From Muribaculaceae bacterium (GTDB taxonomy: Bacteria; Bacteroidota; Bacteroidia; Bacteroidales; Muribaculaceae), in contig VSPO01000114.1 in NCBI GenBank assembly GCA_009775375.1, positions 1 to 10,886 on the forward strand: a stretch of 10,886 bases of DNA, in the 5' to 3' direction. Positions 5,606-10,886 of the stretch are shown here, piece by piece; positions within the stretch are counted from its first letter, which is position 1, and the number at the start of each line of letters is the position of its first letter. The position numbers and the translations under genes were made by a program. The notes below the pieces were generated by a model. That model made no database searches. It was not told the origin of the DNA and saw only the letters and a list, made by a program, of their open reading frames with translations.

Positions 5606-5999
5606 TTGGGAAGTTTCCTGCCCTCGTGCCGGTGTTTGTTATGTCTTAATAACAATGAAAGCGGGGAAAGATATTTCAGAATAATGTTAAAAATGGCAAA
5701 GTATATTATTAACATATCCCCTTTTTGGGAGAAGGAATGGAAAGAAGTTTGCATTTATGGCCGAGATGGCTCATGGTTTGGCATACGCGGCTGCAATATG
5801 ATTAATAAGACATGAAAAAATGAAAAATGGGCATCATGCGAGATTTAACATTTCATTGGAGGGAAATAGCAAGAAAACGTATCCGCGGGGAGGCGGCGAA
5901 AGGAAATGACGTTAAATTTTGAAAAAAACATGCCGACTTTTGCTGTTGAATGCCATATTATCATTAATTTTGTGGCGATTGACAAAAAACAACAACAAA
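5606..5999. other. 394-nt divergent intergenic region
   Basis: This AT-rich region lies between the minus-strand ECF sigma gene and the plus-strand FtsB-like gene. It should hold both promoters. Only the plus-strand one is clear (5939-5972). A 69-codon plus-strand open frame at 5606-5815 and a 39-codon one from ATG 5906 have no family features and are not called. Confidence 0.55.
5939..5972 (+). promoter_or_regulatory. Bacteroidetes-type promoter for the FtsB-like gene cluster
   Basis: TAATTTTG (5965-5972) is a full match to the -7 consensus TAnnTTTG. A TTTG (5939-5942) lies 22 nt upstream, slightly wide of the usual 19-21. The predicted start of transcription is about 5979, only some 20 nt before GTG 6000. 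This favours that GTG over an upstream TTG (5919) that lies before the promoter. The block TTAATTTTGTGGCGA (5964-5978) recurs with one change at the right end of the window. Confidence 0.65.
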
Positions 6000-6314
6000 G
6001 TGGGCAAGGCAGTAAAAAAAGCTAACTTTTGGATAAGGCGACGTTCCCATCTTCCCATCATCGTGCTCGGCACGCTGATGGTGATGCTGCTTCTATTCAA
6101 CGACGACACGTCGATATCGCTCAATATGGAATATGAGCGTCAGATCAACGAGCTGAATGAGGAGATAGCAGAATGCAGGGATTCCGCGGCCTTTTACCGC
6201 CGTCAGCGGGAATCGATCCTTCATGGCACGGGGGATCTGGAGCGTCTTGCCCGGGAAAAATTTCATATGCAGCGTCCTACGGAGGATGTCTTTGTCCTCA
6301 GCGATGGCCGTTAA
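6000..6314 (+). CDS. FtsB/DivIC-like septum formation initiator
   Basis: A 104-residue bitopic cell-division protein from GTG 6000, expected to join the FtsB/FtsL/FtsQ type complex that activates septal peptidoglycan synthesis. A short basic cytoplasmic segment (WIRRRSH, 11-17) leads into one membrane helix, about 18-33. A periplasmic coiled coil follows, about 43-72 (EYERQINELNEEIAECR). The family C-terminal signature is DLERLAREKFHMQRPTEDVFVL (79-100). The frame is open back to TTG 5919, but that start would precede the -7 promoter box at 5965. GTG 6000 also gives the usual length of about 100 residues, so it is preferred even without a Shine-Dalgarno. It is the first gene of the plus-strand cluster. 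The FtsB and DivIC names cannot be separated on sequence alone. Confidence 0.85.
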   Translation: MGKAVKKANFWIRRRSHLPIIVLGTLMVMLLLFNDDTSISLNMEYERQINELNEEIAECRDSAAFYRRQRESILHGTGDLERLAREKFHMQRPTEDVFVLSDGR

Positions 6315-6377
6315 GACGGCGCGCGGGAGGAGGAATTCTTCGGAAGAAGCATGCACGATCAACCCATATGAACTGAT

Positions 6378-6821
6378 ATGGCAGAGAAAGCAAAAAAAAC
6401 GGGTTATGCCCTTGAGAAAAGACGCAAGCTTGTGGAGAACACCGCCACATTCGGCTTGCTTCTTATATGCGCTTCGCTTGTGGCGCCCTTCGCCGTGGAT
6501 GATCCCTTTGGCTGGCTGAGGATATTCAAATGGATATACGCCGCCGGGGCCCTGATTTTCGTAGTGGCGAGGGTGGTGGACGTCAACGATCCCCAAGATT
6601 CCGTCAGGCTGCGCCGGTTGCGCAGGATGGAGTTCTGGGCCGGCGTTGCGTTTGTCTTGGGGGCAGCGTTGTGGTTCTATTCCGAGACAAGACTTGGCGA
6701 ATATGCAGGCCCTTTGGCCGTGATGAAAGACACCATCATGTTTACCCTGGCCGGAGCGTTGATTCAGATTATCGCCTCCTGGCTGATTGTTTCCCGCACT
6801 AAAAAAGAACAAAAGGGATGA
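6378..6821 (+). CDS. Four-helix integral membrane protein, unknown function
   Basis: A 147-residue protein with a basic N-terminus (EKAKK, EKRRK) and four predicted membrane helices at about 23-40, 47-66, 85-101 and 118-139. Between helices 2 and 3 is a charged cytoplasmic-looking loop (VNDPQDSVRLRRLRR, 69-83). The C-terminus is basic (SRTKKEQKG). I recognise no catalytic motif. It resembles small conserved membrane proteins that Bacteroidales carry beside coaX, but the role is unknown. It starts 63 nt after the FtsB-like gene and its TGA overlaps the coaX ATG (ATGA), so translation of the two is probably coupled. Confidence 0.82.
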   Translation: MAEKAKKTGYALEKRRKLVENTATFGLLLICASLVAPFAVDDPFGWLRIFKWIYAAGALIFVVARVVDVNDPQDSVRLRRLRRMEFWAGVAFVLGAALWFYSETRLGEYAGPLAVMKDTIMFTLAGALIQIIASWLIVSRTKKEQKG

Positions 6822-7657
6822 CGACTGATGCAGACTCCCAATCAATGGTCATGACAATCGACCAGGGCAATTCCTCGGCCAAACTTGACGTATGGAAAGG
6901 GCTTGAGCCTGTCAGGATGTTGCGTCTTGAGGAGCTTTCCGTCGAGATGCTTTTGCCATTGCTGGGCGATGATTGTTTCGACGGATGCGTCTATTGCAGC
7001 GTCGGCCATACCGATGCGAAATTCCTTGAGACTCTGAGAAGGCTCATGGATTGGCGCATGATTGTCCTGACCCCGTCGACACCGTTGCCCATATCCATCG
7101 GATATGCCGGAAGAGAGACCCTTGGCGGCGATCGCGTGGCAGCCGCCGCAGGAGCCGCCCTCCTCTATTCCGGGGAATGCGTGCTTGTCGTGGATTCGGG
7201 CACGGCGGTCACAATCGACCTGCTCGATAGCCACGGTTGCTTCGTCGGGGGCAACATCTCCCCCGGGGTGGCCATGCGTCTTCGCTCGCTTCATGAATCG
7301 ACCGACCGTCTTCCAATCGTGGAAGCGGAAGGGGACGTGGAGGATTTCGCGACCGACACGGTCAGCGCCATACGCTCCGGAGCTGTCGGCGGCATGGTCA
7401 GCGAGATAGCTGATTCCTTTTCACGCGCTTCGTCTGCCTACGGCTGCAAGCGCATTGCCCTGACCGGCAACGACGCCACGCTGTTGGCTCCGTTGCTCCG
7501 CAAGAGGGGATTGCCCGTAGATGTCCATCCCCGGCTTGTAGGGCTTGGGTTGCTCTCCATTTTCCGATATGTGGAATCTTTGGCTGCCGACAGCGGCCGC
7601 GGGGATGATTGCCCCCGGCCTGCAAGAGGCCATGGCCGAAAATCTATAATTGAATAA
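6818..7657 (+). CDS. coaX: Type III pantothenate kinase CoaX
   Basis: A 279-residue cytoplasmic ASKHA-fold kinase that phosphorylates pantothenate with ATP, the first committed step of CoA synthesis. Type III enzymes are not feedback-inhibited by CoA. It shows the phosphate-binding motif TIDQGNSSAKLDVW (13-26, Asp15), then GYAGRETLGGDRVAAAAGA (95-113, with GGDR) and VVDSGTAVTIDLL (124-136). These are followed by GGNISPGVAMRLRSLHEST (144-162) and the closing PRLVGLGLL segment (238-246). ATG 6818 overlaps the previous stop, supporting coupled translation. In-frame ATGs at 6845 and 6851 would start nearer the usual N-terminus and remain possible. The last 25 or so residues form a polar, Arg/Gly-rich tail beyond the usual domain. 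It is followed by the barrel protein gene after 19 nt. Confidence 0.93.
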   Translation: MTTDADSQSMVMTIDQGNSSAKLDVWKGLEPVRMLRLEELSVEMLLPLLGDDCFDGCVYCSVGHTDAKFLETLRRLMDWRMIVLTPSTPLPISIGYAGRETLGGDRVAAAAGAALLYSGECVLVVDSGTAVTIDLLDSHGCFVGGNISPGVAMRLRSLHESTDRLPIVEAEGDVEDFATDTVSAIRSGAVGGMVSEIADSFSRASSAYGCKRIALTGNDATLLAPLLRKRGLPVDVHPRLVGLGLLSIFRYVESLAADSGRGDDCPRPARGHGRKSIIE

Positions 7658-7676
7658 ACCAGGATTTTCCAATCTT

Positions 7677-8954
7677 ATGAACAGGATAAAACTATTGTTT
7701 CTGATTGCCTTCGCGGCAATGACCGGGGCATATGCCCAGAATGTCACGACTCCATATTCAATGTATGGCTATGGAATCTTGAGCGACAGGGCCACTTCGA
7801 TGCAGCGCCAGATGGGCTCTGTAGGCTACGCCATGAATTCGGGAAGGCAGATCAACGTGATGAATCCGGCTTCCTATGCCGCCATCGATTCGCTGACCTT
7901 CCTATTCGACATGGGCGCCGACCTCACAATGCTTTGGCAGAAGGAGGGCGACAAGAAAGAGCGTTCCACCGGAGGCGGCCTCGACTACATCACGATGCAG
8001 TTTCCTATCTGCAAATTCCTTGGCGGCTCAATAGGCTTGTTGCCGTATTCATCCGTGGGGTATGCCTTTGGCAAGGACATTGCCAAAGGCGCATTGCAGA
8101 ATCAAGGTTCAGGCGGCATCAACCAGGCTTATATCGGACTGGCCGGAAGGTATGCCGGAATCTCGCTGGGTCTTAACTTCTCCTATAGCTTCGGAAATAT
8201 CGTTAATGACTATTACGCCACTCCGACCACGGCGGGACAGACGCTTACGGAGCACGTCATGCAGGTGCGCGACTGGGACTTGGTCATCGGCGCACAGTAT
8301 GACCTTAAGCTGACCAAGACCGACAAGCTGACGCTTGGAGCGACTTTCTCTCCCAAGAAGTCGCTGAGAGGCAATACGTGGGTGACGGTGCAGTCGTGGG
8401 ACCCCTCATCGTCGACATCGTCAGCCAACCAGATCGACACCGTGGCCTACACGAAAATGAACGGCAAATACGAGACCCCAATGTCGGTAGGAGCCGGCGT
8501 GGCCTACTCCCACGAGCGTTCGTCGAAATGGAGGGTGGAGGCCGACCTCACTTTCCAGCAATGGTCGAAAGCGAAATACTCCCCCCTCTATGAGACGACG
8601 AAGCCCGACAATATCGTTTTTCAGGGAATGAATTTCAGCAATCGCGTCCGCTATGCCTTGGGAGGGGAATACGTCCCTAAGATAAGAGGAAACTACTTTC
8701 AAAGAATGGCATATCGTGCCGGTGCATATTACAGCAAGGATTATCTGACGATACAGGGCAACAGGATGAGGGAATATGGCGTGACTGCCGGATTCGGATT
8801 CAACACTCCCGAAGGGAAGACGATGATCAACCTTGGCCTGGAATGGAAAAGGCGCCAGTGCTATCCGCAAAGCCTCATAACGGAAAATTATTTCAATGTC
8901 AATCTGGGCATCAACTTCAATGAACTTTGGTTCTGGCAGAGGCGTATTAGATAA
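7677..8954 (+). CDS. FadL-like outer-membrane beta-barrel protein
   Basis: A 425-residue outer-membrane protein from ATG 7677; the frame extends to TTG 7650, but only ATG 7677 places the signal peptide at the N-terminus. Residues 1-20 are a signal peptide with likely cleavage at AYA-QN. The mature start NVTTPYSMYGYGILSDR and then QINVMNPASYAAIDSLTF fit the N-terminal hatch-like region of Bacteroidetes FadL/OmpP1-like proteins. The rest alternates short strands and turns rich in Gly, Tyr and Phe. It ends in the aromatic/basic sequence NELWFWQRRIR, consistent with a barrel terminal strand. Substrate or partner is unknown. Its place between coaX and an LptC-like gene suggests an envelope assembly or transport role, but that is inference from position only. 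Confidence 0.82.
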   Translation: MNRIKLLFLIAFAAMTGAYAQNVTTPYSMYGYGILSDRATSMQRQMGSVGYAMNSGRQINVMNPASYAAIDSLTFLFDMGADLTMLWQKEGDKKERSTGGGLDYITMQFPICKFLGGSIGLLPYSSVGYAFGKDIAKGALQNQGSGGINQAYIGLAGRYAGISLGLNFSYSFGNIVNDYYATPTTAGQTLTEHVMQVRDWDLVIGAQYDLKLTKTDKLTLGATFSPKKSLRGNTWVTVQSWDPSSSTSSANQIDTVAYTKMNGKYETPMSVGAGVAYSHERSSKWRVEADLTFQQWSKAKYSPLYETTKPDNIVFQGMNFSNRVRYALGGEYVPKIRGNYFQRMAYRAGAYYSKDYLTIQGNRMREYGVTAGFGFNTPEGKTMINLGLEWKRRQCYPQSLITENYFNVNLGINFNELWFWQRRIR

Positions 8955-8969
8955 GGGAGGAATAATGAT

Positions 8970-9548
8970 ATGTTGATGAGAATGGCAGCTCTTTCAATGG
9001 TGGCGTCCGTGGTCTTGGCCATCGCGGCGGGAGGATGCACTGAGGAGAGAAAAGTCGATATCTCCAAGAATCTTCATCCCGGCAATATGCCCTCGATGGT
9101 GACCCACAATGTCAATACCCTTATTTCCGATTCCGGGGTCACTCAATATAAGATAGTGACCCCTGTCTGGTACGTCTACGATCAGGTAGACACTCCTTAT
9201 TGGTATTTCCCCAAAGGGCTTTACCTGCAGAAGTTTGACCCGCAATTCAGGGTGACGGCCACGGTGGCGGCCGATTCAGCAAGGTTCTTCAGGGTGCAGA
9301 AGCTTTGGAAGCTTGAGGGGAACGTGGAGATGACGAAGGCTCCTAAAGACTTGTTCCTGTCCCCAAGGGTCTTCTGGGACCAGCGAAGGCAGCGTCTTTA
9401 TTCCGACACCTTCATTCATATAGAGAACTCTACCCATGTGCTTGAGGGCACGGGGTTTGAGTCTGATGAGAGACTGACAAAATACAGAATCCTGCGTCCC
9501 ACGGGAATCTTCCCCGTAGACCGCGATAATCTACAACCGGACAGATGA
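8970..9548 (+). CDS. lptC: LptC-like lipopolysaccharide export lipoprotein
   Basis: A 192-residue envelope protein. Residues 1-23 are a lipoprotein signal ending in AAGGC (Cys23), as in Bacteroidetes LptC, unlike the membrane-helix anchor of Escherichia coli LptC. The rest is beta-rich with the LptC/OstA layout. It has a MVTHNVNTLISDSGVTQYK start (43-61), FPKGLYLQKFD (80-90), WKLEGNVEMTK (113-123), a VFWDQRRQRLYSDTFIHIE segment and a closing FESDERLTKYRILRPTG. It would receive lipopolysaccharide from the inner-membrane LptBFG transporter and pass it to LptA. A purine-rich AGGGAGG (8954-8960) lies 9 nt before ATG 8970, the clearest Shine-Dalgarno-like site in the window; in-frame ATGs at 8976 and 8982 are possible. 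Its TGA overlaps the next start (ATGA). No other lpt gene is in the window. Confidence 0.85.
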   Translation: MLMRMAALSMVASVVLAIAAGGCTEERKVDISKNLHPGNMPSMVTHNVNTLISDSGVTQYKIVTPVWYVYDQVDTPYWYFPKGLYLQKFDPQFRVTATVAADSARFFRVQKLWKLEGNVEMTKAPKDLFLSPRVFWDQRRQRLYSDTFIHIENSTHVLEGTGFESDERLTKYRILRPTGIFPVDRDNLQPDR

Positions 9549-10807
9549 CATTAGCTACAGCAATAGTTGTGACAGTGGTAGCGCTGATTTTCTCGGGATT
9601 GTTTTCCGGGACAGAGATAGCGTTCGTGCAATCAAATAAGGTCAGGATGGAGATCGACGCCGCCCGAGGCGGGCTGATAGACAGGATAATACGCAAGTTC
9701 TCGCGCCATGAGGATATGTTTATTTCCTCGTTGCTCGTCGGCAACAATGTCGTGCTCGTAATCTATGGCATAACGTTTTCCATTATAATCAACCCCATGC
9801 TTGAGCGGTGGCTTCATTCGGAGGCCCTTGTGCTCATAGCCAACACGGTCCTTTCTACCGGAGTCGTGCTGTTCGTCGGGGAGTTCATTCCCAAGACCAC
9901 TTTCAGGATCAACCCCAATTTCATGATGCGGGTGCTTGCTTTCCCGCTTTACCTGATCTATTTGCTTCTGTATCCGGTGACGATTCTTGTATCCGGAGTG
10001 TCGAAGGGATTGATGAAGCTATTTGGAATAAACAATGACAATGAGGATTCCGATGTATTGACAATGGACCAGCTCGACGATTATCTTCAGCACCAGCTTG
10101 AGGGCAAGCAAAAGAGTGAAGACGTGGAAAACGAGGTCAAGATATTCCGCAATGCCATAGATTTCAAGGACACACAGATAGGGGAGTGCATGATCCCCCG
10201 CAATGAGATAGTGGCCGTCAGCATAGGCGATGTCACGCGAGAGGAGCTGATACGCAAATTCATAGCAACCGGGCTGTCGAAAATAGTCGTCTTCGGCGAG
10301 GATATCGACGATGTGCTGGGATATATTCATGTCTCGGAATTGTTTAACATAGAGGCAGATTGGAGAAAACAGCTCAAGCCCGTGATTTTCACTCCGGAGA
10401 CGATGCTTGCCAATAAAATGATGCGAAGGATGCTCGCGGAGAAGAAATCGATGACGATTATCGTCGATGAGTTTGGCGGAACTGCCGGACTGGTCACGCT
10501 TGAGGACCTTGTGGAAGAGATATTCGGCGACATAGAGGATGAGCATGACCGGAAGCGTCTTCTGGCAAGGGAGGTGGAGCCGGGGGTCTATGAATTCTCC
10601 GGGCGGGCGGAAATCGAATCCATCAATGAGGAATTCGGACTTGACATGAAGGAATCCGACACGTATCACACCCTCGGCGGCTACATATTGGAAAACCTCG
10701 GGGCATTGCCTTCACAAAGCGACACATTTGATATCGGAAACCTGCGGTTTTCAATCATGAAAATGGCGAGAACAAGGATTGAATTGGTGAAAGTCACGAA
10801 AATTTAA
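9545..10807 (+). CDS. CNNM/DUF21-CBS-CorC membrane protein, hemolysin family, GldE-like
   Basis: A 420-residue inner-membrane protein. The DUF21/CNNM transmembrane domain covers about 1-160 with helices near 5-20, 60-82, 95-113 and 130-155. It carries the family motifs SGTEIAF (21-27) and GEFIPKT (112-118). A CBS pair follows: about 212-270 (MIPRNEIVAVSI) and 277-332 (MTIIVDEFGGTAGLVTLEDLVEEIFGDIEDE). The C-terminal CorC/HlyC domain is about 345-416. Such proteins are linked to Mg2+ or Co2+ export or homeostasis; in Bacteroidetes the closest described relative is GldE, tied to gliding-associated lipoprotein export. The name hemolysin is historical and no toxin role is implied. The start overlaps the LptC-like stop by ATGA, which shows coupled translation and places it at the end of the cluster. 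Confidence 0.9.
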   Translation: MTLATAIVVTVVALIFSGLFSGTEIAFVQSNKVRMEIDAARGGLIDRIIRKFSRHEDMFISSLLVGNNVVLVIYGITFSIIINPMLERWLHSEALVLIANTVLSTGVVLFVGEFIPKTTFRINPNFMMRVLAFPLYLIYLLLYPVTILVSGVSKGLMKLFGINNDNEDSDVLTMDQLDDYLQHQLEGKQKSEDVENEVKIFRNAIDFKDTQIGECMIPRNEIVAVSIGDVTREELIRKFIATGLSKIVVFGEDIDDVLGYIHVSELFNIEADWRKQLKPVIFTPETMLANKMMRRMLAEKKSMTIIVDEFGGTAGLVTLEDLVEEIFGDIEDEHDRKRLLAREVEPGVYEFSGRAEIESINEEFGLDMKESDTYHTLGGYILENLGALPSQSDTFDIGNLRFSIMKMARTRIELVKVTKI

Positions 10808-10827
10808 TTTTTTTCAAAAAAAAAGAT

Positions 10828-10857
10828 AAATTTTTCATCATGAATTTGCTTTTTTTT
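10828..10857 (+). terminator. Weak AT-rich terminator candidate at the end of the cluster
   Basis: TTCAT (10834-10838) pairs with ATGAA (10840-10844), with possible outer A-T pairing, and is followed by GC and eight T (10850-10857). Just before it T7-C-A9 (10808-10824) is another AT-only inverted repeat. Both are thermodynamically weak, so this is tentative. Confidence 0.3.
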
Positions 10858-10859
10858 GT

Positions 10860-10886
10860 TAACTTTGTGGCGAGATAATGAATAAG
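10860..10886 (+). promoter_or_regulatory. Promoter-like -7 box and possible start of the next gene
   Basis: TAACTTTG (10860-10867) is a full match to TAnnTTTG, and TTAACTTTGTGGCGA (10859-10873) matches the FtsB-cluster promoter block at 14 of 15 bases. No clear -33 TTTG is present at 19-22 nt. ATG 10878 starts an open frame (Met-Asn-Lys) that runs off the window. With transcription expected to begin near 10874, that start would have almost no leader, so the real start may lie beyond the edge. Confidence 0.5.

Noticed and set aside
5606..5815. A 69-codon plus-strand open frame in the divergent intergenic region
   Set aside because: It begins at a weak start directly against the sigma factor start, has no family or signal features, and occupies the expected promoter region.
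5906..6025. A 39-codon open frame from ATG 5906 with purine-rich sequence upstream
   Set aside because: It runs through the promoter of the FtsB-like gene in another frame, has no recognisable family and ends in low-complexity Lys/Gln/Ser residues.
6093..6845. A 250-codon minus-strand open frame opposite the FtsB-like and membrane protein genes
   Set aside because: It is antisense to two well-supported genes and contains no domain or signal; long antisense frames are common in this codon usage.
9545..10807. Calling the last gene a hemolysin or toxin
   Set aside because: The name comes from early annotation of the family; DUF21, CBS and CorC domains indicate an ion-homeostasis type membrane protein.
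1..10886. CRISPR arrays, tRNA or rRNA genes, insertion sequences
   Set aside because: I saw no regularly spaced repeats, no tRNA-like cloverleaf or rRNA segment, and no transposase or integrase motifs in any frame.

Overview
The window looks like a chromosomal segment of a gut-type Bacteroidales bacterium, possibly Muribaculaceae (family level is a guess from sequence style). The evidence is mixed. Two good matches to the Bacteroidetes promoter (TAnnTTTG at -7) and a near match with a well-spaced -33 TTTG are present. Most starts have no Shine-Dalgarno sequence. The ECF sigma factor, FtsB/DivIC-like protein, lipoprotein-type LptC and GldE/CorC-like protein all read as Bacteroidales versions. 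Genes from about 2.6 kb onward use many C/G-ending codons; the first 2.1 kb is clearly more AT-rich and reads as accessory DNA.

Region 1 (1-2350): an accessory two-gene cassette. A lipoprotein serine protease of the streptogrisin/alpha-lytic type, with its prodomain, is followed 2 nt later by a small lipoprotein with a probable bacterial Ig-like (YoaO-type) domain. Two imperfect copies of a hairpin-plus-tail element lie in direct orientation outside the pair. Behind the second gene come a 14-nt tandem duplication and a 20-bp inverted repeat.

Region 2 (2350-5070): housekeeping metabolism. myo-Inositol-1-phosphate synthase has its own promoter, a terminator-like hairpin in its 5' leader and its own terminator. 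It is followed by trmD (tRNA m1G37 methyltransferase), which has a leader hairpin. A strong two-way terminator separates trmD from a convergent ECF sigma factor gene.

Region 3 (5070-10886): an ECF sigma factor on the minus strand, divergent from a long plus-strand run: FtsB/DivIC-like septum protein, a four-helix membrane protein, type III pantothenate kinase (coaX), a FadL-like outer-membrane barrel protein, an LptC-like lipoprotein and a DUF21/CBS/CorC membrane protein (GldE-like). Spacing is tight, with ATGA overlaps at two junctions, so this is probably an operon joining cell division, CoA synthesis and envelope assembly. The window ends at another promoter-like site that shares 14 of 15 bases with the one before the FtsB-like gene.

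The most unusual content is the protease/Ig-like lipoprotein cassette and the repeated structured element around it. The rest is mostly ordinary core genome with some notable leader and promoter features.
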